A stretch of 60,861 nucleotides of DNA from positions 1 to 60,861 of the forward strand of contig JALHQB010000021.1 in the NCBI GenBank assembly GCA_022842185.1. Direction: 5' to 3'. This document shows, piece after piece, positions 28,032 through 36,574 of the stretch. The translations under genes and the position numbers were made by a program. The notes below the pieces were generated by a model, which was not told the DNA's origin, did no database searches, and was given only the letters and a program-made list of their open reading frames with translations. Source of the DNA: Acetobacteraceae bacterium (lineage in GTDB: Bacteria; Pseudomonadota; Alphaproteobacteria; Acetobacterales; Acetobacteraceae). Each line of letters starts with the position of its first letter. Position 1 is the stretch's first letter.

Positions 28032-28814
28032 ATGTCCGAGTCCGAGGCCCCGTCGCCCCAACCGCTGCGCGTGCTGCTGGTCGATCCCATGGCCAGTTCG
28101 CGCGTGGTGACCCTGACCATGCTGAAGGAAGCCGGGCATGAGGTGATCCCGATCTCCGACTGGGACACCGCCGAGGACCTGCTGCTGCGCGAGGATGTGG
28201 AAGCGGTCGTCATGGCCTTCATCGGCGACGGCTTCGACGGCCCGGACGCGGCGCGCCGGCTGCGCGACCGCCTGCCGCCCCAGGCGGACCTGCCGCTGAT
28301 CGGCACCACCGACGGGCTGCGGCGTGGGGAGGAGGACGATGCGATGGAGGCGGGATTCGACATCCTGCTGGTCCGCCCGTTCACCCCCGAGGAACTGGGC
28401 GACGCCCTTGCCCGGGCGAAGCGCATGCGGACCCCGCCGCCCGCCCTTGATGCCGAGCACCGCGCCGCCTTGCGCAAGACCCACGGCCCGGCGGCCCTGG
28501 CGGCGCTGGAGGATACGGCGATGGCGGTGCCGACATCCCTGCTCGTGCCGCTGTTCCAGCAGTCCGGCGCGCCCGAGGCCTATGAGGCTGCCGGCACCGC
28601 CGTCGCCGAGGCGATGGACGGCATCGGCGCGATCGCCGCTGCCGCCGCCGCGCGCCGCATGGCCGCCAGCCCGGCCGAGGGGCGGCGCCTGCTGTTCCCG
28701 CTTTTGTCCACGATCGTCGCGGCCCGCGTTGCCCTGCGGAAGGACCGCTACCTGGCGGCCGCCGAAGACCCCATATGGGCGGCAAGCGACACACAATCCG
28801 GAGAACCCTCGTGA
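28032..28814 (+). CDS. Degenerate receiver-domain protein with helical C-terminus
   Basis: 260 aa. Residues 11-130 follow the receiver fold ([20 protein letters not shown] ... [18 protein letters not shown]), but key residues are changed: the second acidic pocket residue is P19, the phospho-acceptor position is A62 in [12 protein letters not shown], and the conserved Lys is R115. Phosphorylation by a histidine kinase is therefore unlikely. The C-terminal part (140-250) is Ala-rich and helical with no recognised domain. Coupled by a GTGA overlap to the CobW gene. A role tied to CobW is inferred from that coupling. Confidence 0.75.
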   Translation: MSESEAPSPQPLRVLLVDPMASSRVVTLTMLKEAGHEVIPISDWDTAEDLLLREDVEAVVMAFIGDGFDGPDAARRLRDRLPPQADLPLIGTTDGLRRGEEDDAMEAGFDILLVRPFTPEELGDALARAKRMRTPPPALDAEHRAALRKTHGPAALAALEDTAMAVPTSLLVPLFQQSGAPEAYEAAGTAVAEAMDGIGAIAAAAAARRMAASPAEGRRLLFPLLSTIVAARVALRKDRYLAAAEDPIWAASDTQSGEPS

Positions 28815-29845
28815 GCGATACCACCGCGCGCGACCCCGTGCCCGTCACGGTGCTGACCGGCTACCTCGGTGCCGGCAAGACCACCCTGCTCAACCGCATC
28901 CTCACGGAAAACCATGGCAAGAAATTTGCCGTGGTGATCAACGAGTTCGGTGAGCTTGGGGTGGACAACGACCTCGTCGTCGATGCTGACGAGGAAGTGT
29001 TCGAGATGAACAACGGCTGCATCTGCTGCACCGTCCGTGGCGACCTGATCCGCATCCTCGGCGGGCTGATGAAGCGGCGTGACAGGTTCGACGGCATCAT
29101 CCTCGAGACCACGGGCCTGGCCGACCCCGCCCCGGTGGCGCAGACCTTCTTCGTCGATGAGGATGTGAAGCGCGCCACCCGGCTGGACGCCATCGTCACC
29201 GTGGTGGATGCCAAGCACCTGGTCGCACGGCTGGCGGACACCAAGGAGGCGCAGGAGCAGATCGCCTTCGCCGACATCATCGTGCTGAACAAGATGGATT
29301 TGGTGACGGGGGCCGAGGCGGACGAGGTCGAGCGCCGCATCCGCGGCATCAATCCCTATGCCGAGATCCGGCGGGCGACCAAGTCGGACGTGCCGATCGA
29401 CAGCGTGATCGGCCGCGATGCCTTCAACCTGGAACGTATCCTGGAGCGCGAGCCGGAATTCCTGTCCGGGGACGATCACCATGAGCACGACAGCGAAGTG
29501 AACAGCGTGTCCTTCGAGGTGGACAAGCCGATCGACGCGGAACGCTTCAATGCCTGGATCACCCAGGTGCTGGCCTCCAAGGGCCAGGACCTGCTGCGCA
29601 CCAAGGGCATCCTGTACTACGCCGATGACAGCCGCCGCTTCGCTTTTCAGGCGGTGCACATGATCGCCGATGGCGATTTCATCGGCGAGGTAAAGGACGG
29701 CGATCCGAAGAAGTCGAAGATCGTCTTCATCGGCCGCGACCTGAACCGCCCCTGGCTGCGGCGCGGCTTCGAGGCCTGCCAGGCCGGCGAGGATGAATCC
29801 AAGATCCAGGCGGAGATCGCGCGTTGGACTCCGCCGCCCGCATGA
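28811..29845 (+). CDS. CobW/COG0523 (ZNG1-type) metallochaperone GTPase
   Basis: 344 aa. P-loop G17-Y-L-G-A-G-K-T24, the metal motif C70-I-C-C73 (CxCC) in [23 protein letters not shown] and NKMD. A His/Asp-rich patch ([10 protein letters not shown]) lies before the CobW C-terminal domain. COG0523 proteins use GTP to load zinc or another metal into client enzymes. Start GTG 28811 overlaps the previous stop by 4 bp. The WD40 gene next to it is a recurrent neighbour in alphaproteobacteria. No Zur box was recognised. Confidence 0.93.
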   Translation: MSDTTARDPVPVTVLTGYLGAGKTTLLNRILTENHGKKFAVVINEFGELGVDNDLVVDADEEVFEMNNGCICCTVRGDLIRILGGLMKRRDRFDGIILETTGLADPAPVAQTFFVDEDVKRATRLDAIVTVVDAKHLVARLADTKEAQEQIAFADIIVLNKMDLVTGAEADEVERRIRGINPYAEIRRATKSDVPIDSVIGRDAFNLERILEREPEFLSGDDHHEHDSEVNSVSFEVDKPIDAERFNAWITQVLASKGQDLLRTKGILYYADDSRRFAFQAVHMIADGDFIGEVKDGDPKKSKIVFIGRDLNRPWLRRGFEACQAGEDESKIQAEIARWTPPPA

Positions 29846-29848
29846 ACC

Positions 29849-29958
29849 GGTGGGAGGGAACTCCCCCCGCCATAGGTAGTGTTTGGAGCCTGACGCCGGG
29901 CACCAGCGCCCATAGACAAAAAAAGGAGGGGGTTCGGGGGAGTTCTCTCCCCCGACCT
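29849..29958 (+). repeat. Family-3 repeat, forming the leader of the WD40 gene
   Basis: It starts right after the CobW stop and ends 8 bases before the WD40 start codon. Order: GGGAGGGAACTCCCCCC hairpin, middle part, A7 then GGAGGGGGTTC, and the stem CGGGGGAG-TTCT-CTCCCCCG (29935-29954). AGGAGG (29924-29929) is the only Shine-Dalgarno-like site before the ATG at 29967. Almost the same leader precedes rdgB. Confidence 0.8.
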
Positions 29959-29966
29959 TTCTGCCC

Positions 29967-30971
29967 ATGAGCGACACGGATTTTCTCCTGGACTCCCGCG
30001 GCGACGCGCAGGATCTCGGCGCCTGGGTGATCGGCGCCGTCTTCGGCCGCGACGGTGGCTGTGCCTTCGCCCTGGGCGACGGCACGGTGCGCCTGGCCGA
30101 TGGCTGGCGCCCGGTCACGGCGCATGACGGTGCCTGCCTGTCCATTGCGGCCGATGTGAAGGATGGCGTGATCACCGGCGGTGATGACGGCCGGGTGATG
30201 CGCATCGCGCCGGATGGCACGGCGACCGAATTGGCGAAGTACGGCAGCAAGTGGGTGGACCATGTCGCCGCGCATGATTCCGGCCTGCGCGCGGCGACGG
30301 TCGGGAAGGCGGTGCATATCCTGGACGGCAAGGGCACCGCGCTGAAATCGCTCGCGCACCCCACGACCGTCACTGGCATCGCCTTCGACACCAAGGGCAA
30401 GCGCATCGCGGCATCGCATTACAACGGTGCGTCGCTGTGGTTCGTCGCGGCGAAGGAGAGCAGTCCGCGCGTCCTGGAATGGAAGGGCAGCCACACCGGC
30501 GTGGTGATCAGCCCCGACGCGTCCCATGTCGTGACCACCATGCAGGAGAACACGCTGCATGGCTGGCGGCTGGCCGATGGCCAGCACATGCGCATGGCCG
30601 GGTATCCGTCCAAGACGAAGTCTGTCGCCTTCACCGCCAAGGGCCGGTGGCTGGCGACGGCCGGGGCGGATTGCGTCGTGCTCTGGCCGTTCTTCGGCGG
30701 CGGGCCGATGGGCAAGGCGCCGACCGAACTCGCCGGCGGGGATGGCGTGCTGTGCACCACCGTGGCGTGCCATCCGACGCAGGATGTCGTTGCGGCCGGC
30801 TTCGATGACGGGCTGGTGCTGATCGCCGAGATCGGTTCGGGCCGTGTCGTGCCGGTTGCGGCGCCGCGCGGGACGGCCGTATCCGCGCTGGCCTGGAACG
30901 GGGTTGGCTCGCACCTTGCTTTCGGGACCGAGGGCGGCTTTGCCGGCCTCATCGATCTTTCCAAGAAATAG
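29967..30971 (+). CDS. WD40 repeat protein, partner of CobW
   Basis: 334 aa cytoplasmic beta-propeller. Repeating blades include VTGIAFDTKGKRIAASHYNG, TGVVISPDASHVVTTMQENT, TKSVAFTAKGRWLATAGADC and TVACHPTQDVVAAGFDDGLV; about seven blades fit the length. It has no signal peptide and acts most likely as a protein-protein scaffold. Its place directly after the CobW gene is common in alphaproteobacteria, suggesting a joint role in metal delivery, which is inference. The start follows a family-3 leader. Confidence 0.92.
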   Translation: MSDTDFLLDSRGDAQDLGAWVIGAVFGRDGGCAFALGDGTVRLADGWRPVTAHDGACLSIAADVKDGVITGGDDGRVMRIAPDGTATELAKYGSKWVDHVAAHDSGLRAATVGKAVHILDGKGTALKSLAHPTTVTGIAFDTKGKRIAASHYNGASLWFVAAKESSPRVLEWKGSHTGVVISPDASHVVTTMQENTLHGWRLADGQHMRMAGYPSKTKSVAFTAKGRWLATAGADCVVLWPFFGGGPMGKAPTELAGGDGVLCTTVACHPTQDVVAAGFDDGLVLIAEIGSGRVVPVAAPRGTAVSALAWNGVGSHLAFGTEGGFAGLIDLSKK

Positions 30972-30979
30972 AGGCGCCA

Positions 30980-31807
30980 ATGACCGCACCGATCCTGGAG
31001 ACGCCGAAGCTTCGTATTCCGCGCATCGGCCTGGGCACATGGCAGTTGCGCGGCGCGGAGGCGACCGCGGCGGTCGCGGGCGCCATCAGCCTCGGGTACC
31101 GCCACATCGACACGGCTTCCATGTACGGCAACGAGGAAGCGGTCGGCGCCGGGATCGCCGGGTCGGGCGTGAAGCGGGAGGATATCTTCCTGACCACCAA
31201 GGTCTGGTGGACGGAACTCGCGCCCGATGCGTTGCGCGCCTCGGCGGAAGCCTCGCTCAAGCGCCTCGCCACACCCTATGCCGACCTCATCCTGATCCAT
31301 TGGCCGGCAAAGGGGATGGACCTGTCCGCAGCGCTCACGGCGCTGGCGCAGCTGAAGTCCGATGGGCTGGCGCGCGCGGTGGGCGTGTCGAATTTCCCGC
31401 CGGGACTGCTGAAGCAGGCGCTGGACCTCTCCATCGCGCCGATCGCCGCGTTGCAGGTCGAATGCCATGTCTATCTGTGGCAGGAAAAGCTTGCCGCCTT
31501 GTGCCGCGCGAACGACCTGGCGATGACCGCCTATTCGCCAATCGCCAAGGCGCAGGTGAACGACGATCCGGTGATGCAGGCCATCGCCAGGCGCCACGGC
31601 GCGACGCCGGTGCAGGTCGCCATCGCCTGGCTGATGGCGCAACAGAACCTTGTCGCCATCCCGAAATCCGGACGCGCGGAGGGTCAGAAGGACAATCTCG
31701 CCGCAGCGTCGATGGCACTGACGGCCGGGGACCTTGCCGAGATCGCCGCACTGCCCAAGGACCGCCGCCTGGTGAACCCGGATTTCGCCCCGGATTGGGC
31801 TGCCTGA
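30980..31807 (+). CDS. Aldo/keto reductase (2,5-diketogluconate reductase-like)
   Basis: 275 aa NADPH-dependent TIM-barrel oxidoreductase. The catalytic tetrad is visible: D and Y in HIDTASMYGNEEAVG, K in TTKVWW, H in LILIHWP. The NADP-binding end reads IPKSGRAEGQKDNL. It resembles DkgA/DkgB and YakC-type enzymes acting on aldehydes and alpha-keto sugars; the substrate cannot be set from sequence. It starts 8 bp after the WD40 stop, so probably on the CobW transcript. Confidence 0.93.
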   Translation: MTAPILETPKLRIPRIGLGTWQLRGAEATAAVAGAISLGYRHIDTASMYGNEEAVGAGIAGSGVKREDIFLTTKVWWTELAPDALRASAEASLKRLATPYADLILIHWPAKGMDLSAALTALAQLKSDGLARAVGVSNFPPGLLKQALDLSIAPIAALQVECHVYLWQEKLAALCRANDLAMTAYSPIAKAQVNDDPVMQAIARRHGATPVQVAIAWLMAQQNLVAIPKSGRAEGQKDNLAAASMALTAGDLAEIAALPKDRRLVNPDFAPDWAA

Positions 31808-31882
31808 TCACCCTTCGGGGGGTGGCACGCCCCCACCCGGCTATGCTTGATTGCGCCGATCCCGCAGCAGGAGTTGAGGACC

Positions 31883-32293
31883 ATGGCCGCATCCGACGAT
31901 GACGAGGAATTCGACCTCGGCATCAGCCTTGAATCCGTCGCCGCCATCGTCGATGCCGCCCGCGCCGTGCAGGACACCGAGGAAAGCGGCGCCGATGCGC
32001 GCGAGGACGAGGACGAGGAAGGCCTCGACGCCGAAGACGACGAGAACATGGATGAGGACGCGCTGCGCGCCTTCATCGCCGAGCTGAACGAGGATGAGCA
32101 GGCCTCCCTGATCGCGCTCGCCTGGATCGGACGGGGCGATTATTCGGGCGATGAATTTGAGGAGGCGCGGACCCTGGCGAAGGAGCGCAACATCCGCGAT
32201 GCGGCGGAATACCTCCTCGGCATCGAACTGCTCGGTGACATCATCGAGGAAGGCCTGGACGAACTCGGCCTGTCGCTCGAAGACACGGACTGA
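31883..32293 (+). CDS. DUF3775 family acidic protein
   Basis: 136 aa, very acidic (DDDEEFDLGISLESVAAIVD, EDEDEEGLDAEDDENMDEDA). The conserved C-terminal core ELNEDEQASLIALAWIGRGDYSGDEFEEAR is the DUF3775 signature found mainly in alphaproteobacteria. Function unknown. Start at 31883 has GAGGA before it; an in-frame TTG at 31847 is less likely. 75 bp separates it from the reductase gene. Confidence 0.87.
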   Translation: MAASDDDEEFDLGISLESVAAIVDAARAVQDTEESGADAREDEDEEGLDAEDDENMDEDALRAFIAELNEDEQASLIALAWIGRGDYSGDEFEEARTLAKERNIRDAAEYLLGIELLGDIIEEGLDELGLSLEDTD

Positions 32294-32539
32294 CGCCGGC
32301 GATCCTGTGACCAAGGCGGGCGCTGATTGTCCGCCGACCGCTGTGATTCCCGATGGGCCAGCAGAATTTGCCATTGATTTGTTACCGATCGGCACTGGCC
32401 TTGCCGGTCGATTCATCGTCTGTTGCTCGCCGCCGCCGGCGTGATCTTCGGTGGCCCGGCTGCGTCGATGTCCCGGCTGGCCGCCTTCTTGGCCCCGGCC
32501 TGCTACGCAGACCGGGTGCCTGCCCTTGGAGCCGCTGGC

Positions 32540-32965
32540 ATGATGTTGCCGCCACGTATCGTCCTGCTGTCGCTGATGCCGCTGCTGCTGGCCACCTGTT
32601 CGGCCCGCGATTCCGCGACGGCCGATGACGGGCGCCAGCAATTGATTGGGCTGCGGGCCGACGATCTGCGGCTGTGTGCGGGCGTGCCGAACCTCACGGC
32701 GCGGTCGGCTGGCGGCGAATTCTGGACCTATGACCGCACGCCGCCGGCCTCGGGTGTGTCAGCGCCGGTGCCGGTGATCGGCGGTTCGCTGAGCGTCTCG
32801 GCGGGGTCGAGTTGCCGGGTCACGTTCCAGCTGGTGGACAGCAAGGTCACGCGGATCGGGTATTCGGCGTCGTCGGACCTGCCGATGTCGCAGAATTCGG
32901 CCTGCGCCCCGGTGGTGCAGGGCTGCATGCGGCTGGTCACCGAAGGCAGCGTCACGCCGGAATAG
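32540..32965 (+). CDS. Small putative lipoprotein
   Basis: 141 aa. IVLLSLMPLLLATCSARD gives a signal sequence with a lipobox-like L-A-T-C; Thr before Cys is unusual, so lipidation is not certain. The mature domain repeats weak motifs GLRADDLRLCAGVPNLT and FWTYDRTPPASG, ending with two Cys-containing segments (SACAPVVQGCMRLV), a pattern similar to SmpA/OmlA-like small lipoproteins. ATG codons at 32540 and 32543 compete. Function unknown; single gene. Confidence 0.7.
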   Translation: MMLPPRIVLLSLMPLLLATCSARDSATADDGRQQLIGLRADDLRLCAGVPNLTARSAGGEFWTYDRTPPASGVSAPVPVIGGSLSVSAGSSCRVTFQLVDSKVTRIGYSASSDLPMSQNSACAPVVQGCMRLVTEGSVTPE

Positions 32966-33004
32966 AGCGCCTCCGGCCGAGATACCGTGCGGGTGCTGTC
33001 GCGA

Positions 33005-33724
33005 TCACCCCGATCTGACCAAACTTCCCGGCAGCGCCGCGATCTCGCGGATCAGCTTGCGCTTCACGGCGACGCCGAAGCTCTCGAAATCCTCGGCGAC
33101 GATCATGAAGTGCCCGTCCCCGCCAATCACGTTCTCCCGGAAATAATCGTCCAGCGGGACCGGCGGCATGCGCCCGAAGGTCGGGCGGTCGTTGATGATG
33201 GGCAGGCCGTTGATGGTGATGCCCTCAGCGACCGCGGCATCGCGCTGCTGATCGGCGGGCGGCCCGGAATTGTTCACCCCGTCGGCGGATACGTCGATCA
33301 CGCGGCGCGTCGCCTCCCAGGGGCATTCGGCCATCACCTCGCGCGAATAGCGGATGGCGCCGGAGATCGATGTCCAGGACAGGGATGTGCGCGAAGCGCC
33401 GGCAAGTTCGGCGGCCCAGGCATCGGCATCCGCCTGGCTGGCGATCCGCCGCCACGGGATCACGGTGCGCTGATATTCGATGCCAGCCCATTCGACATAG
33501 GCGATGGCGACGGAACCGACCATGCCGCCGCGGATCGCCGCGACCACCACGGGATCGGCGACCGCGCTGCGGTATCCCTCCCGTTGCAGCCGCGCCTCAT
33601 CCTCGTCGATCGACCGGGACACATCGACCGCCAGCACCAGGGCGACGTCGACGGCTTCCTCGGCAAGGGCCTGCATCGGCAGCGCCGCGGCGCCAGCCAC
33701 GGCGAGAAGGGTCCTGCGGCGCAT
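33005..33724 (-). CDS. DUF1194 (von Willebrand A-like) secreted protein
   Basis: 239 aa with a signal peptide (RRTLLAVAGAAALPMQALAE) followed by a vWFA-type fold: VDVALVLAVDVSRSIDEDEA carries the D-x-S-x-S metal (MIDAS) motif, and VIDVSADGVNNSGPPADQQR contains the second D-x-S loop. NGLPIINDRPTFG and YFRENVIGGDGHFM are hallmarks of DUF1194. Function unknown; metal-dependent protein binding is implied. Start at 33722-33724 was preferred over one 27 bases upstream because it begins on the signal peptide. Confidence 0.9.
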   Translation of the reverse strand: MRRRTLLAVAGAAALPMQALAEEAVDVALVLAVDVSRSIDEDEARLQREGYRSAVADPVVVAAIRGGMVGSVAIAYVEWAGIEYQRTVIPWRRIASQADADAWAAELAGASRTSLSWTSISGAIRYSREVMAECPWEATRRVIDVSADGVNNSGPPADQQRDAAVAEGITINGLPIINDRPTFGRMPPVPLDDYFRENVIGGDGHFMIVAEDFESFGVAVKRKLIREIAALPGSLVRSG

Positions 33725-33826
33725 CGGTACCTCCGCGACACCAAGCCGCATCGTGGCGCCGCACGGGTGGGGAATTCAAGATTTCCCGCATTGCGTGTGC
33801 CGAATTCCGCCGAGCGGTCCCGGCCC

Positions 33827-34177
33827 CTATCGCCGGCGGCACAGCCGCGCCTCGGCGGCTTCTGCCGCCACGACAACATCCCCGGTGCCGAGAATGATGT
33901 CGCGCGGTCCATCGGCTCGCAGCCGGTCGGCCGCGCACAGGCAGAGCCTCGCGACACGCTCCAGCGGCCAGGCCGCGTCATTGCCCAGGGCGTCCTTCAG
34001 GCCAGACGTGCAACGCCAGCGGAACATGGCGTCACCGAAGGGTGTCCCGAGCCCGCTAGCCTGCGAGACGGGAGCCGCGGCGGGTGTCGCATCGCGTGGC
34101 ATGGGTGGGCCATCCAACCACGCCACACCCGCGCCAAGCGCAGCAAGAACAGCCAGGAGAAATACGGCGCGCACCAT
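33827..34177 (-). CDS. Short secreted or membrane-anchored protein, unknown
   Basis: 116 aa. The first 20 residues (MVRAVFLLAVLAALGAGVAW) form a signal anchor. The rest contains four Cys (WRCTSGLKD, ARLCLCAADRLRADG, ARLCRRR) that could form two disulfides. It resembles no family I know. It lies 102 bp upstream of DUF1194 on the same strand, so co-expression is possible. The coding call rests on the signal segment and codon bias. Confidence 0.6.
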   Translation of the reverse strand: MVRAVFLLAVLAALGAGVAWLDGPPMPRDATPAAAPVSQASGLGTPFGDAMFRWRCTSGLKDALGNDAAWPLERVARLCLCAADRLRADGPRDIILGTGDVVVAAEAAEARLCRRR

Positions 34178-34230
34178 GGCGCCAAGAATGGCCCAGCCCG
34201 GCCCGGCGCGACAGGCGCCAGGTATTGGTT

Positions 34231-34348
34231 CCGAAGGTCGTTAGAGCGTGATGGCCGTAGGTGCGAACGCACCGGAGGTCTGAATCACACGATAAAACAA
34301 AGGTCTAGAGCGTGATCGGTGTACGAAGGTAAACCGATCACGCTCTAG
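34231..34348. repeat. Family-2 repeat, copy with a swapped stem
   Basis: The link AAAACAAAGG is conserved, but the right hairpin (34305-34348) has stems CTAGAGCGTGATCGGT and ACCGATCACGCTCTAG around a 12-base loop. The outer ends (AGAGCG/CGCTCT) match other family-2 copies, while the inner stem is a different yet perfectly paired sequence. A half copy of the same stem (AGAGCGTGAT at 34243) lies to the left. It stands at the boundary of the polysaccharide locus. Confidence 0.8.
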
Positions 34349-34390
34349 GTGAGCTCCGGATACGGGCGCGGCACCTCACTGTCGCTGCCT

Positions 34391-36334
34391 TCACCGGGTG
34401 GCCACGGTGCCTTCCGGAGCGTGTTCGAATTCCGGGACCAGCCGCCCCAATTGCTGCAGCGCCACCCGTGGCGACCCGCCGCGCGCCGCTGTCGCGATTT
34501 CGTCAATCGCGCGCCCAACCAGCGCCGCGTCGGCGGTCCGTGGTGTCGCCACCAACAGGCCGGGATAGGCGGTGGGGCGCGGCGCCTCCTTGCCGTGGAA
34601 CAGTTCCTCGAACAGTTTCTCGCCGGGCCGCAGCCCGGTGAAGCGGATCTCGACATCCTCCTCCGGGCGCAGCCCCGCCAGGCGGATCATGCGGCGGGCG
34701 AGATCGACGATCTTCACCGCCTCCCCCATGTCGAGCACGAAGATGCCACCATCGGCCAATTCGGGCGGCATGTTCTCCGGATCGGTGCTGCCGACCACGG
34801 AAGCCTGGAGCACCAGCCCCACCGCCTCCCGCACGGTCATGAAGTACCGGCGCATGTCCGGGTGGGTGACGGTCAGTGGACCGCCACGTTCCAGCTGCCG
34901 GCGGAACAGCGGCACGACCGACCCGGTGGACCCCAGGACATTGCCGAAGCGCACGGTGATGCAGCGCATGCCCTGCTTGCCCTGGCGGGCTTCGTCGCCG
35001 CGGGCGGCGCGGGCTTCTCGGTCGAAGGCCTGGCAATACATCTCGGCCAACCGCTTCGAAGCACCCATGACCGACGTCGGGTTCACCGCCTTGTCGGTCG
35101 AGATGAACACCATCGCCGTGGTGCCCACCGCCCGCGCCGCATCGGCCACGATCCGGGTGCCGAGCGCATTGGTCAGCAGCCCTTCCAGCGGGTCGTTCTC
35201 GACCATGGGGACATGCTTCAGCGCGGCGGCATGGAACACCAGCTCGGGGCGGATTTCCTCGAACAGGCGACGGATTCGGGCCTCGTCTCGCACATCCGCC
35301 AGCACCGCGCGCCGGGCGACCTGCGGGTGCTTCTCACGAAGTTCGAGGTCGATTTCGTAGAGGACGTATTCACCGTGATCCAGCAGCGTCAGGCTGGCCG
35401 GCCCGAGCGCGGCGACCTGCCGCGCCAACTCCCCGCCGATGGTCCCGCCGGCGCCGGTGACCAGCACGCGACGCCCCTGGACCAGCCGGGCCATGCCCTC
35501 GCGATCGAGCGGCACCTGCGGGCGATCCAGCAGGTCCTCGATCGACACGGGGCGCAGTTCCACCTGCCGCCCTTCGGCACCGCCGGCCGGGGCCAAGGTG
35601 GTCGGCGCCGGGGCGCGGCGGACGGGCACGCCGTGGCGGTCCGCCGCGTCCAGCAGCGATTCCAGCGCGGGGCCGGACAGGGCGGATGCAAGCACGATCA
35701 CCGCCGGCAACCGCCCTTCTGCACGCAGCGTGTCGAGCACCGCCTCCGTCTCCTCGACCGTGCCGAGAATGGCGTGGCCCTGCATCCGGCGCCCCGCCTG
35801 GCGCGCCCGCAGAGACAGAATCCCGGTCACCCGGTACAGCGCGCGCCGATCGCGCGACAAGGCGCGCAGGAACAGGTCGGTGCCCTCCGCCGCGCCGACC
35901 AGCAGCACATTCTGCGCGTCGGGGGAGGCATCCCCGGCATGGCGGGACGCCTGGAGAAGGCTCGCCACCCGCCCGCCGGCCATCAGCAGGCCGAGCGTGG
36001 CGGCATGGATCAGCGGAAAGGCCTGATTGGGCGGACGCCAACTGCCAAGGAGGTGCAGGCCGGCCGAAAAGGCCACCGCAGCGGCAATGGACGCCCCGGC
36101 GACGGCGATCAGGTCGCGCGGACCGACGAAACGCCAATATTGTTGCGGTACACGCAGCGGCGCCCCGGCCAGCGCCAGCAGCACCACGGCGCCGGGCAAT
36201 GCGCCAGCCCACCACCCCCCCGGCGGCCAGGCGCCAGGGGCGGCGGCCCAGACGGCCAGCGGCAGCGCAAGCAATGCCAACAGGCTGTCGAGCGCCAGAT
36301 TCAACAGGATGCGCAGGGAGGGGCCGCGGGCCAT
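34391..36334 (-). CDS. Polysaccharide nucleotide-sugar 4,6-dehydratase (WbpM/CapD/FlaA1 type)
   Basis: 647 aa. The N-terminal third has hydrophobic segments (LNLALDSLLALLALPLAVWA and two more) and a CoA-binding-like domain (NVLLVGAAEGTDLFLRALSR). The SDR domain has G-A-G-G-T-I-G (VLVTGAGGTIGGELARQVAA), DVRDEARIRRLF, HAAALKHVPMVE and S-T-D-K-A-V-N-P-T. As usual in this family the SDR Tyr is replaced by Met (VMGASKR). It converts a UDP-HexNAc to a 4-keto-6-deoxy sugar. 240 bp separates it from the glycosyltransferase gene upstream. Confidence 0.93.
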   Translation of the reverse strand: MARGPSLRILLNLALDSLLALLALPLAVWAAAPGAWPPGGWWAGALPGAVVLLALAGAPLRVPQQYWRFVGPRDLIAVAGASIAAAVAFSAGLHLLGSWRPPNQAFPLIHAATLGLLMAGGRVASLLQASRHAGDASPDAQNVLLVGAAEGTDLFLRALSRDRRALYRVTGILSLRARQAGRRMQGHAILGTVEETEAVLDTLRAEGRLPAVIVLASALSGPALESLLDAADRHGVPVRRAPAPTTLAPAGGAEGRQVELRPVSIEDLLDRPQVPLDREGMARLVQGRRVLVTGAGGTIGGELARQVAALGPASLTLLDHGEYVLYEIDLELREKHPQVARRAVLADVRDEARIRRLFEEIRPELVFHAAALKHVPMVENDPLEGLLTNALGTRIVADAARAVGTTAMVFISTDKAVNPTSVMGASKRLAEMYCQAFDREARAARGDEARQGKQGMRCITVRFGNVLGSTGSVVPLFRRQLERGGPLTVTHPDMRRYFMTVREAVGLVLQASVVGSTDPENMPPELADGGIFVLDMGEAVKIVDLARRMIRLAGLRPEEDVEIRFTGLRPGEKLFEELFHGKEAPRPTAYPGLLVATPRTADAALVGRAIDEIATAARGGSPRVALQQLGRLVPEFEHAPEGTVATR

Positions 36335-36574
36335 GCCGCGGCTATACGGCGCCGCCGGCCGAACGGCCAGCCTTCTGAAGGAATTGGCGCAGAGGCCGAT
36401 GGGCGGGAAGGGGCGCCACGCCGAAGTCGATCAATGCGTTGAGCCACGATCAGGGCTGACCGGTATGGACAGGCAGAATCGCACGCCGGCAGATGGCGAT
36501 GCGACGGAACCCGCGCTGATGGCCAGCGCCATGCCGTTCCCCGCCCGCGACTCGATATGGGTAAATGGGCAACC

